Part shown: one piece after another, positions 1-13,300 of the stretch
How positions within the stretch are numbered: the stretch's first letter is position 1
Layout of the letters: every line of letters starts with the position of its first letter
Origin: Spongilla lacustris
Lineage: Eukaryota; Porifera; Demospongiae; Spongillida; Spongillidae
NCBI GenBank assembly: GCA_949361645.1
Contig: OX442415.1
Span: 10,767,071 to 10,831,070 of the forward strand
Direction: 5' to 3'
DNA: 64,000 nucleotides
Notes under the pieces: generated by a model
What the model saw: the letters and a program-made list of their open reading frames with translations, nothing else
Database searches by the model: none
What the model was told of the DNA's origin: nothing
Program-made: the position numbers and the translations under genes

Positions 1-60
1 CTTCATTCAAGATCATTACATACATACATTGTACATTGAAAAATTGCAAGTCTAAAGATA

Positions 61-3000
61 TTAACAATTATTGCAAGCCCTACATAAACATAAACAAGGC
101 CAGCAAAATGTTAGCCCACAACACAAGAATAGTGTATTTTTATCGAAACATTTCCCAATACAGTACAAGAAACACCGGCCACAGGTAGTGATGAAGCAGT
201 TTTGTAGACATGTACATATGCATGTATGTGTACATGTACATCTACGTGGTCGCTGATTTTGTAAGCTGTTCCGTGGTACCCCTGCATGACAATAAAATTA
301 AATAATACATGCATGCATTTACATGTACAGTATATGTAACGTACCTTCAGGTGACGCAATGAGTTCGGCTTCATTTATTGAAAGTAATGGTGCGACGTCA
401 GGCTGCATGAAAATACATGTATGTGACAGCCGTAATTTATAGACAGCAAAAAATTATGCATATGCATTCTTGTTCATTACATCATGCACACTTAATGATT
501 GTGTAACGTAACATTTCATCATATAAGCAGGCCAGCTGATCATTTGGTGGCGAGGTCAAAATAATTCAATTGGCAACTTCATTGCCAGTTGATCTCAAAT
601 GGCAAGAATTCTGAATTTTTGTTGTCAGCGATTTTTTAAAAAGTAAATGGCAGCTTCTTGTCAATATGAAGATGACATTTGGTGCACATGGAGTCCATGA
701 CGTACACCTATATAACACAAATTTTATACACATTGTGAAAAAATAAATATAAAAGCAATATCCTTAGCACAGGATGGTATCTTTGGTAAGGCATGCCAAG
801 TACTGGTGTCACCTGGGTTAGCATCTAACAATGCTGAAACATGGAAACTTTTAGTGGCTAAACATCCTGAGTGTCCTTGTCCTTCTGTTCTTCAATATGG
901 TCTCACGGGGGGCTATCCTATCAGAGTGTAGCAAACACTTCCCTGAGCTGCTTCCTTGGGCCACCTGGTGTTACAGTCAGCACCCCTTTCTGTGGCATCC
1001 TTTGGGCACCTTACATTCGGAACAAGGGGTTCAGCAGGGTGATCCTCTGGTCCCCTGCTTTTCTCCCTGGTTTTAAATAGTTAGTGTCTGAAATCACCAC
1101 TAATACTGCATGTGCTGATTTGTCCTACCATGCCTGATACCTGGATGATGGTGTGTTGGCCGGTCCCAGGCCTGCTGTTCTTGAAGCTCTCTCCATCATA
1201 CAAAAGCTAGGTCCTAGTCTTGGTCTCATTGTGAATGTTCCAAAATGTGAAATTTTTAGCACACATGATGTCAGCCCATTTCCAACAGAAATGAAAAGAT
1301 CAACACACCGGCCCTAATATCGTCATCTTGGGCTTCCCCATTGGTGACAAGGCATTTTGCTCCTCTTTCATTTTCATGAAAAGGCCAAAGCTCTCCTGCT
1401 CAAACTGGAGGAAGTGAGTGCAGTCGACCCGCATGTGGCCTTTTCCCTTCTACGTCAATGTGCGGGATTCTGCAAGCTGACCCACCTTGCTCGCGGCACA
1501 CCACCCTCCCAAGCCATGTCAGCCCTTGAGGCCTTTGATTATGACATGCGGACAGCATTTACCAAGTGCACAGCAGTTGACACCTCCAATCAGGCCTGAC
1601 GATGTTTTCCACCGCAAAGTGTAAGGTAACCGCTGCAAATAACACGTTACCTGTGTTTAAGGAGGGTTTTACTTATTGTACACCGAATTTCCGCGGTTGG
1701 ATACGAGCGGTTCAAAAGATATGGCTGTCCCGAACCAGGTAAGTTATCTGACCTTGTCAAAAGTAATTCCTGTCAATGCGATGCCAAACAGGGTCTTTTT
1801 CTAGGAAAGAAATGGTAGTCCTACAAAATTTTGAAAAAGGTAAGCGCTAGCGTATATGGTTACTGAGATACGGTGATTTTAAAAAGTAATCTTTTTCAAT
1901 CTCTCGCGTTGGGGGCGGAGGGAGGGGGGGGTTGTAATAAGGATTCTACGGTATATATTTAAATGGTGTTTGCAGTATCATAGGACATAAACATGGGATA
2001 GGGATCGATGTTGTATAATAGTTGTGATTGGACGGTATGCTTTGATCAGAGCATGTGCGCATGTTTTGGGACTCGTGATGTAGATTTGTGCTGGCATTAA
2101 GTTATCTTTGATATTGGCGACGAGTGCAATGGCAAATCCAAAAATTGTGCAAAAATTTCGCTTTGAGAGGTTTGACTCGTCAACGGAAGAGTGGGAGTAC
2201 TACATACAAAGGTTCCAGACCGAGTTACAACTCCACAACTTACTTGAAGGCGACGAGTCTGCGGCAGCACGAAAAGGTCTGTTTTTGTCGAAGGTGGGGC
2301 CAGCGGTATTTAAAGTTCTGGTGGACCATTTTCGGCCAGAGACAGTTAATACCAAATCTTACGACGAACTAAAGGGAACTTTAGGGCGACAATTTAAGAA
2401 AGACACTTGTATCCAGTGTTGCCGCGATTAAGTACTTGCCCATAATCGTTTTAATCGCGATAATCGCGATATACGCATTTAATCGCGATATTTAATCGGC
2501 GATATAATAATTATTAATAAACATTAATAAACCTTACGTAAGTGTGATCAGAGCGATGGCGATGTCAAAGAAAGAAGCTAAACCTATGTACGTGCCACAA
2601 ATCGGGGATGTGGTTAGTGTGGATTGTACTGCGCATAGAAGTTCAGCATGGCAATATTTTGGGATACATAAGAAGGCTCTAAATTCATTCTGGGTTGTGT
2701 GCTTTGAAGTGCTGCAAATGGGTATCAAGACATGACAACAACACTACCAACATGAGGTATCACTTGAAGTGTGCCCATGGAATAGAGTTGTCTTCAGAAT
2801 TCAAGGCAAAGAGTAAGCCCTTTAAACATCAAATTGTTCATAGTATGAAAATTATCTGAAATTGTATGTTCAATGTAGCAGCTGTCAGAACGAAGGCACC
2901 AGCAGTACCTGTAGCACTAGCAAGATTTTTACAGTAAAATTATATTACAGAAAAAAAGATGGAGACTTTTGCCAATTCGGCTCAGTAAATGCATTTTTCT

Positions 3001-6000
3001 TAAGAAAAACTCTAAATTTCTGTAGCATATAGCCATATACGCTCAAGATGACAATGGAGTGAATTACATGTGATATGATTCGAACTAGTTCTATTAAGAA
3101 ACAAACCATGCCCTATATTTTCCGTATACTTTTCCGTTAACGTCCGCATACTTTAATCGCGATTGATAGCATCATTAATCGCGATAAATCGTTAATCGCG
3201 ATATAACATTTTAATCGCGATATATCGTTAATCGCGATATATCGCGGCAACACTGCTTGTATCATAGCAGAACGAGTCAAGTTCACTCTACGACATCGAA
3301 AAGAAGGACAGTGATCAGTTCATCATCGCTCTCCAAGCGATATTGCATGCGGGAAGCTGTGCGTTTAATTTGGCGCGTCGTTAAAGGAACGCCTTTGGGA
3401 TCAGTTAGTGATTGTAATCAGCAATGACTCGTAGCAGCAGGAGTTGTTCAGGACACACACAACAAATGACGCGACCTTACAGCAGGTGGAAACAACAGCA
3501 TTGATTTTGGAAGAGGCGTCAACGCAACAGTACAACAAAGAATACGGGAAATGGCACGTGGGGAACAACCAACAGAGACAAATACTTGGAAGGTAACAAC
3601 AAGCAAGAGAAACACATAAAGTAAAGTGTTTAAAAACTATATAAAGGTTCGGATTGCCTGAAGTGTGGGCATCGGAAACACCCAAGGTGAGAACATTGCC
3701 CAGCTGAAGGATCTTCATGCAGAGCTTGTGGAGAACTAAATCATTTTGTGAACGTCTGTTTTATATCAGGAAGAGCAACAATACAGGGATCAAGTCAAAC
3801 ACAGCTGCATGCAATGGCAATGGAAGCAGAACAGGACGACTGGAAATCACAAAACAGTGACAGTGGGACACAGTGGTTTGCGGTCATACATTTTGTGGAC
3901 AAAAGGCATACATATTGAACTATTGAAAAAGTGGCGTAATGCCTTAGCAACCACCCTTGACAACCGACAACCTTACAAACTTTGTACTACGTGTTAACAT
4001 CTTTGAACTTGTCGCCATTTAAAGGCCATACATGGAATGAAGTACCTTTGTTCTATTAGTAGCCAATGCAATGTCACATGGACTAGTTTTCTCTCCACCG
4101 CTTCCTACAAGCGGCCATTTTTTGACGAACCCATCAACTTCAACGTACTTTTTCGACCACGCAGACAAATACTGCTCCCCAAGTGGAAGCACAGAACAAA
4201 AGGAAACAGAAGGTACTTACATGTACAGCATATTGTATGGAACTGTAGCCATACTTTTTCTTCGCGACGGCATAAGTATACTGTCGTTTGAGCCGTGGTA
4301 ACTATTAATAGTACATGTGCGTATGGACGTGTCATACAATAGTTAAGGGATAGAATGTCTTTCTCCTTTGTTTGGCGGTGGAATTGCTTCCACAATCCGG
4401 GGTGCAATGGATAGCCTGTGCTTGTACATTGATAAGTTCTCTGTGTGGGCATGGATAGTCAGGATAGACGCTACCTCCTGTTAACCTATGATACCAAAGC
4501 CTGCACCCATCCACCTTGCCCATTGTTATAGATATATAAATTCTATCAACTTGATTGCTCTTGTAGACCACAGTGTACAGACAGGTGGTGCTCAAGAGAA
4601 GTGAGCAATATGTATGGTGTGTGGGATGGCTTGTGTCATCACAATTATCCTTAGGCCCCCCCCCCCCCCCCCCGCAAACTTAATTGGTGAGGCATTGCAA
4701 TTCTTTGATGATGGTGTCCGTCGCTGTTTTTCTGAATGCACCGCGATAGACACACCCAATGTCGTATTTACACCACCATTGCCTTCAAATTCTAGGATTT
4801 GAAGGCAATGGTGGTGTAAAAAGGAAAGGAACAATGGATTGGAGATACATGTACAAATGATAAGCATTCCTATATTTAGCAACATAAATGTAATGCCGCT
4901 GTACAAAGTGCTAAATACAGGAATTAATTATTGTATCTCCAAACCCTTGTTTCCTTCCTTTTTACACCACCATTGCCTTGAAATTCTAACTTTCTCAAAG
5001 AGAATGTTTTTATATCTTGTACATACAATAAAATTATCATCAAACTGGTAATTCTGATGTCTTTTAAATATCTATCTGTGCAATTTTCTCAGCTCTAAGG
5101 CTGCAAGGAGTTATCAGCAGGCTGTGCAGAGGCAATGCAATGCTCTCATATCAATTAATAATGACTATCATGTCCCTTGGTCATTTGGATGGATATGCGG
5201 TGAATATCATGAGGGCTGTGAGGCTGTGAACTGAAGGTAACCCCCTTGGTCCTTTTCTATTCTCTAATACTTCTCATGGGGTATCTCAATGTCATAGGCT
5301 CTGATAGTTTCATGCACTTTGATATCCAAGTCATGAAAGCAATCATTAGCAGTATCAACATCATTTTCATTGACCAGCACAACATTCTTTGTAGCTTCAG
5401 GATATACTATCCATAACCTGGGCCTGTGTGACAAGGCTTTTGGAGCCAATCATGCAGCAATGGAAGCTTTGCAGCACATGCATTGTCATCCACATACATG
5501 TACCATATCCTTTCTCATACTCCAAAGCTTTTATAAGAAGTGTCACTGCAGCTGAATTGACATGCACCAATGGATGTCCTTCATAAATTTGTGGTGGGGC
5601 GTAGCCTAGGTAAGTATTAAGCAAAAAGCGAGATCAGTGGGGGCATTATTGTTATATATAATTGCTGAGTTTTGTAGGTGAGCCCATTAATGTATTAGCC
5701 CCAAGTCGAGGTTCTGGTTCCCAACTGGTCCCTAGGAAAGCCAGCCCTACTATATGGACTGATGTGTGAGTGATTGCATGGTCTTGTGCTTTAGTGGCTG
5801 AGTGTCGCAAACATGTTTCCTATGACCCAAAGCACTCAGATTTAGGCTGGACATGCACACCACAAGCCTTAGAGACTTACGTCGACTGGAATGCAAACAC
5901 TATCACATCTTGCCACTCATCAGGCGATACCCATGAGGTGCACCAAGTCCCCAGGCCACTGCTTCCACTTATGGTCTTATAAATATGTCATTCTTTTATA

Positions 6001-7318
6001 TCGAAATGCCATCATGAGTGGGTCACTTTGATGTGTCATACTGGTACAAGGAGATGCCATGTTGCTATGGCTAAACCTTTATTCTCCTCTTTATCTCAAA
6101 AATACCATGAAATCGTGACAAATTATAAGATTTGAAAAAATTTGTTACCGTATCCAGAGCTGGACATTTATTGAATGTCACTGGTTGACTGAATTTCATT
6201 TCTTTTGCTGTTTATTGTACGTACTTTGTCCTTTTGACAGCTGGGATAGCTTGGTAGCCTTGGGTTCCATCAAACATGACACACTGACTAATGACCCAGA
6301 GTGTGTTGGGCTGTAGAAACTGATGGGAATATGCCCAAGAGTCATTTTCCTTTTCATGCGCAGAGGGTCAGGTTTTAAGTGGCCCTAATATGGCCACGTA
6401 AACATTACACCTGGCTTGGGGTATAAGGCCAATATATATTACTTTGCCTATAACTCTGTAGTGCAAGTTTTGCGTTTTATTCTATTTCCCCTTGACTACT
6501 AGGCCTAAGTGTGCATTTGTCTAGTTGTTGTGTGTTACCTTGCTGTACGTATTGTTTGTAATTTGCTGTTATACATTGAAAACGGTCATGAATTATTCAG
6601 TATACAATAATGATACGACAATACGATTATATATTATCCTTAATACAATATCATAAAATCAGCTTTATATACAGATCAGTACATTTTTTGCGTGCATTAT
6701 ATACATGTATAGTGGAATTATAATATATTAATGCTTCAAATAATATACTGCTCACTGTACATGTGCTTGTACTTACTTGCAATGTGATCGTTTGCTGATA
6801 GAAAGGGGGTGGGACATTGTTACCAATTTGACCGTCCAAGATACCGCCAATTGCTGGAGTTAGGTTTTGAGATGCAGCATAGCTTTTCACTGCCTCAATG
6901 GCGTTAATGGACATATTTGGCTGCGTATAATAAAATTATATCCCAAGTGAATGCATGATTCATGTAAACACTACATAATTGTGTTTAATTTTATAATTAT
7001 ATACATAGTAATGTGATGTTATATTCATTCGTTTATGTATGTATCATATTATAATAATAATAAATTTATAATCATTACAGGATAAATGGACATGCACAAA
7101 TACACTGATATATAAACATATACAACTACACTACACACAATGTACACAAAATGCTAACTATATATCTACCCTACATCACTTTGACTGATGCTACGGGAAA
7201 GGATGGCAATGGTATTAGCTCGTACAAGGTGAAGGTTCAGCCGCCCGTAGAGTTCGGTAAGAACCACAGACTTTTGGAACTTATTGACTAATTTTTTTTT
7301 TTTAAATGCATATTATTA

Positions 7319-7353
<35 letters not shown>

Positions 7354-10300
7354 TACACAACTCACAAGTACAAAAAACTAACTCAGGCTACACTACACTA
7401 CACTACACTATACTACACATAAATGTCCTAAAGAACTACCACTCTGCCCATGATGGCCCTGGATACTGATCTGACCAGGCACATGTTCATTCTGCTGTAG
7501 ATGTCAAACAGGGCAACAGATTTGGGGCGACCTTGGTGGATGGACAGTAAGGATGCTAGGCGTGAGAACACAATTTGGGCCTCCTTTCCCCAATGCCCAA
7601 AGGTCTCCACAGCCAGTGGGATGCACACCCACCCCAGCTCCTGACACCTGGCATCATTGGTGGAATGTTTTCTACATTCTGCAGCATGGGCTGCTGCCCC
7701 TGAGGAAGTACTGGCATCTCTTAAGGTGGCAGGAGTGAGGGGTGAAGTGACCGTTATATCAAAGGCAGCTGGCTTGCCTCTATCCCAACCCTGAACCAAC
7801 ACATCAGCTGGACGTGTGTTGACATGATCTCCAGATAGGCCATATCCCCCTTCAACCCTTACAGGCAGGTGAGCTCGGTGGCAGAGTTCGGCAAAGGTGT
7901 CCCTAAGGTGGTTGTGACGGGTGACCACATCTCCACCATGCCGGCATGAGGTTGCATGGTGACCAAGAGGATCAAGTACGGCTCCAGGGCAGAAGGGGCA
8001 AGAAGAAGCAGTTGATGTGCTGAGGCCTAGCCACCATCTGATAGCCACTTGGCACTCTTCTGTATCCAGATGCATGTTCAAGCCTACAGAAGGGATGGCA
8101 GAGACCCAAGAACTTGCATGGGGTGCAGATACTGACAGTATGCAAGCTTTGTTGGCTGGTGACACAGAAGAAACTAGAGCTTGGAACATGTGGGTATCAA
8201 GTTTGAAAGATAGGGCTTTCTGTTGAGGGGGAGTGTTAAGCACTGCCTCCACAGTAAGAGAGTCCTGTGGAGAAACCAGGGCATTAAAATGGGAAACAGC
8301 TTGCTGTAGATGAACATTGTCTTGGCTCCCTAAGTCTGAGGCTGCTAGTGAAGAGATAAAGGCAGCACACGAGTGAAGAGAGAGGGAGCGAAGGCCTAGC
8401 CCACCTAGCTTAGGGCAAAGTTGAGCTTGATGCCACTGAGTGTCAGGCACATCTACTGCTAGGCAAGAAGAAAAGCAAACTCTCATCTCTTCATCGAAGA
8501 GCTTTAGGGAGTCAGAGCAGAGGCTTGTAGGTGTGGTTCTAGCTAGATGCACAAACTTGCAGTAACCCCCACACGTGCGGAGAAGTGAAATGGCAACGTG
8601 GAGGTCAACAGCAGAGACATCAGTTAGGGCTCTCAGCAAAGCCCTAAAAAGGCTGCATTTCTCAGCAAAGAAACGAGAACAGTATATGAAGTCCCCAATT
8701 GGTGACCCCAGGATCTCCAAATGAGGAAGGATGGAGGACTTTACTCTATCTGGAAAGTGGGAGTTGCCATTCTTGCTGAACATTTCACATTTGGGGAGAT
8801 TGACGTGAAGCCCTAAATGTGGTCCTAGCTCTTCAATCAAATGCAGGGCACGCACTACTGCTGACCTCTCACCTGCGAGCACGCCATCATCTAGATACCA
8901 CAAATTTAGACTGAGGTCAAAGCAACCATCATCTGCTTCTATGCTTGAAACAAGCTTCCGAAGAACAAGAGCAAACAACATTGGGCCCAGCGGGTCCCCT
9001 TGCTGCACACCTGACTGTGAGCTGATTGTGCCCTTGGGGTGCCACAGAATGGAGTGTGAATCATAGCACCTTGACATCCAGGGCAGCAATTCAGGAAAGA
9101 AGAGACCACACTCATCAAGGACAGCCTGTCTGGATACCCTATTGAACGCATTTGACATATCCACCTTGAAAACTGCAAAGTCTCCACTCTCCCAGTCATT
9201 TTCAATGCACTTTCTCACGCTATGGACAACTTTCTCTGCACCTGCCTTGCATGCTACACCAAACTGAGATGGTTGGAAAAATGGCAAAAACCTATCCCTC
9301 ATAATTGCACAGATGCACTTACTTGTCAGTCTGCGTAGAGTTTCCCCAACAGCAATGGGTCTAACATCAGTGAGCGCACTACTTTCCCTGGGATTCTTTT
9401 TATTTAGGGCAATCAGTCTAGCACCAGCTAAGAAGGGTGAGACAGATTTGGGGGCCTTACCAGATGCCAAGACATTAACAACTCCTCGTAGGGTGGCACA
9501 GATTGGTGAGTGGAGGGGAACTGAAGCTGCATCCAGCAAGTGTTGCACAGAGAGTCCTGAAGGGCCTGCAGAGGTGCCCTTTGGGAAAGATCTCAGGATG
9601 TGAAGGATGTCAAAGGAAGGACTGAGTGTAACAGGTTCAGAAGAGGATACTGGAGATAAAGGAACTGGGCAGGACGGATGCTTGTCTTGTAACAAGTGTA
9701 GCGTGGTGTCAGTGATTGGAGCAGTGCCATTGGACAACAAAATTCGACAAGCTTTACCCAGTAACCCTGCTTGGCCCAGGGAAACAGCAGAGGAGACAGT
9801 TTGTTTGGTGTTATTAGATGTGAGATGACCCTTTGTGGAGCTGAGGTCATTGGCCCTGTTTTTTGCCATTGCCCAGAGGGTGATAAGGTCATTGTCAAGC
9901 CAAAGCTTGCAGAGGGACTCAACAGATGTGTGGGGGTTGGTGACTCCTTTGTGTTTAAGGGAAGGGAGGACACACTTTGGGAGCATGAAGAGCTTCAACC
10001 AAGTTTCTTCTGTGTTATGAAGGAGGATATCTTTCAGAGTTGAAGACAATGCCCGTGCAAAGGCAGGTCTGGCTTTAGCTGGTACAAAGCGCAGTGTTGG
10101 GTGATTAAGCTGACACACCTCTGCAAAAGTCGGAAGCTCCTGATTTGAGTCTTGTATTGAAGGGAATGAGTGTGAAATGTTCACGATCTGGCTCTGTGTG
10201 CACTGTTGCAAGTGGGTAGAATGTCTGGAGTTGGCTACCAACTGGTAGCAGTGTGGGCATACGGACAGATTTTGCGCCAACAACCACTCTGAAGGAACAG

Positions 10301-13300
10301 CTCCAGGGAGAGTTCCGTTGGCATGGATGGACATGTGGTTGCGCCACATGGATGGGGCAACCAAAGCTTGGCAGCCATCAACAATGCATTCCTTTCTGAC
10401 GGGGGTGGCCAAGGAGGTCGCGAAGGACTGGAGGTGAAAATTATTATTTTGGTTGGCTGGCGATTGCAGTGGTGAATATGCAATAGGCATATGTGAGGGG
10501 CCAGGCAGCTGCTGCTGTGGTTGCAGTGAGTTTGAAGGGGCCCACTGGGGTAATGGAGCAGGCTGTTGCAAAGAAGAGGATGATTCTGGTTGGAAAGCAG
10601 GAGATTGTAACAAATGCGGACTTTGGGTGCAGGACAATGCTGGGGGGCTCGGAAGTGATGGCGAATGTTCTGGGTCTGGTTGCGGCGATGATGCGGGTAG
10701 GATGATGGCGTTTGGGGAAGCTATGCGGTTAGCGCATTTCCCCCTTCTCCCAGGGTTGCAGTTCACACATGGGCGCTCTTCCCGACAGCATTTGCAAGTC
10801 GTGCAGCGGGCACCAGAGGAGTGGCACTTGCAGCAAGTGGCCGATGGTGAAGGCGGACGCGAAGACATAGGAACGGCAGACAGCTGCTGTGAATGAGCAG
10901 AAGGCCATGCGGACAGCTGCTGTGAATGTGATGGTGATGATGGATCTGAAAGAAGTCGCGGTGATGCGGAGTCTGGAGGCAGATCATCACCAGAAGAAGC
11001 TATGGATGACGGAGAGGGAGGTGGTAGCGTCGAGATACTAGATAAATGCTCGGGCGACGTGATTAAGTTCCTGCACTTCCCTCGACGGCAGGATAGCAAT
11101 CAGAGCACGGAATGTTCTTCCTAGCGCATGAACAGCCCTTACATATGGCGTTCCTTCCGTTGCAGCTACAGCACGGCATATTGTAACAACGCTGCTGATT
11201 CTAGGCCATATTATTCTAATTATTATTATTATTATTATTATTATTATTTCATAATGTGTGAGATTCATATTATTATTATTTTATTTTATTATTATTATTA
11301 TATATTATATTTATTACAAATCAATACACACATGACATTATAGCACATCAAAACACCACTAAGTCTACATGTATTGTTCAGCTTTAATAACCATCCAGAG
11401 TGATGACTCTGGACAACAGTTATTGACGTATGGAGGAACGGAACAAATCAAGATGAAAGGTTAATTTAATAGTGGTTATGCTAAGGGGTGGAACTTATTG
11501 ACTAATAAAGATTAATGGTTAATTTATTATTGGAGGATATTATTAATGGTTATGTTAAGGATGGTTCTGAATGAGGGGGTGGATCCCCAATGCTTGGCCG
11601 GCGATATAAATAAATTAACATGTGAATAATTAATTGCAGACGGTATTTGTAAAAAATAATTTTGTTATTTCGATGATAATGGTATTAATTTTACTTGTCT
11701 TTATATACACACACATACATAAATACACATCAAATACACTGCGTTACATCAGGACAAGGGTGTACCAGCTGCTTGTCAAAGAATCATGGTCATTGTTGCA
11801 ATGTGGATATACCGCTTACATCAAATCTGCTTGCATCAGATTCACAGTTTTCAACTATTTATACATCCTCACAGCCGGTACATTTACAGGCATCTTCATC
11901 TTAGCTACCATTGCCTTCCTCACACCCTTCGAGTTTGTGACCATTACCGGAGTCACAACCATTGCTTCCATCATTATCTTTACCATCCTCGCTACCATCT
12001 TCATCATCACATTCGTTGACATCTAGAAAGCCATGTGTAGTACAAGATTGCCCTGCGCTCATTGCTCCCTCTACATGTATGTGGAAACAACATATGCTGC
12101 TTCATGCACAAGGTGTTTTACCTGGCTTGGTTCCAATAACTTAGCTCCAGGAGCATGGGTTGTTCATCTGTCCCAATTGTACAGTTTCCTTGGTGGCAAC
12201 TTTACATACTAACATCCACCAGAAGAAATGTACTCATTAATTTGAACCATCTGTTGTGCCAACTAGTGACGCTATTGCAATTTCGAATGGTATGTGGGAG
12301 TTACCTACACTTGAGAAGATTTGCAAGATACAATGCTGGACTATACACCATATACCAGCTAGTGCCAGACCAGCATTTGCTGAAGTCTTGTGTTCAGCCT
12401 TGCGGTCTGTTCTGTATGACATCACAGAAGAGTCATGGATAAAGTTGTTTATGCTCCCCAAGTGTATTCTTTCTTCATTCAAGAGCAGAGGACGGCATCA
12501 TAAACCTACATTCATCAAATATTTATGTGAGTTGTGGTCCAATGAAAATTTTGAAGTGCTTTGGCAGCATGCAATTAGCCAAGCATCATCCAAGCCTTTT
12601 TCCCAGTGTAATGATCATGCAAAGGTTGTTTGTAAGGCTATTTCGCTTGCTAGGGAAGGTATGTTTGGTAAAGCATGTCAGGTTCTAACATCTTCTGGAA
12701 TTGCACCCAACAATGAGACAACTTGGAAGCTGTTGCAGGCCAAGCACCCTGAGGGTCCTCTTCCAATGCTGCAAACTGTCCCTACTCTGGCAGGGGCTAT
12801 TCTCCCTCCTGATTTTAGTATCTTGACCATTCTTAGGTCTTTCTCTAAGGCTACAGCTTGTGAACCATCTGGCCTTTGTATTCAGCATTTGTTGAATGCT
12901 GCTGAGGTGCCTTTACCATCCCCCATTGGTGCTTTATTGAGAGATGTGGTTAATCTTCTAGCTTCAGGAAAGGTACCAGTTTCAGTTTCAATGCATAATG
13001 CATTTAATTTGGTGTCACCCACCTCTCTGAATTGCTCCCCTGGGCCTCGTGGTGTTATGGACAGCACCCTACTTTGTGGCATCCCATGGCTATCATCAGC
13101 TCAGAAACTGGTGTCCAGCAGGCTGCCCCACTAGGCTCCATGTTCTTCTACCTTGTGTTGCACAAATTGGTCACTGCCATCACTACTGATAATGAGTGTA
13201 CCAGTTTGCTATTCTACATTTTGCAAGTTGGTGCACCTTGCTAGATCTACCCCCCCCCCCCCCCCCCCCCCCAGCCTTAATTGGTGAGGCATTGCAATTC

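Larger units (their letters stand above)
2129..3780 (+). pseudogene. Gypsy gag polyprotein remnant
   Basis: The first 95 codons encode a gag-like domain (FRFERFDSSTEEWEYYIQRF near the start, LKGTLGRQFKKDTCI at the break). After the nested insertion the frame resumes with shifts. It ends in two zinc knuckles near 3655-3755, CLKCGHRKHP (interrupted by one TGA) and the canonical CRACGELNHFVNVC, which is C-x2-C-x4-H-x4-C. Gag would form the retroelement particle and bind its RNA. Frameshifts, the TGA and the insertion make it non-functional. Confidence 0.7.
1610..4000 (+). mobile_element. Truncated Ty3/Gypsy-type retroelement (LTR end, PBS, gag)
   Basis: A non-coding leader that I take as LTR ends just before TTGGCGACGAG near 2114, which looks like a tRNA primer-binding site. 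Gag starts at the ATG at 2129. The gag frame is split by a hAT-like insertion (2414-3255) and resumes at 3256. Sequence after about 3800 degrades, and I find no reverse transcriptase or integrase. The 5' LTR boundary cannot be fixed because no second LTR copy is seen. Confidence 0.65.

Noticed and set aside
4614..4906. ORFs with polyproline or polyglycine runs
   Set aside because: They are translations of the poly-C tract and the MITE.
5370..5624. Overlapping ORFs on both strands of the repeat block
   Set aside because: Both strands are open and all copies carry breaks, so I listed it as a repeat rather than a gene.
7354..11218. R2 element in 28S rDNA
   Set aside because: No rRNA sequence flanks the element; the flanks are TAA repeats.
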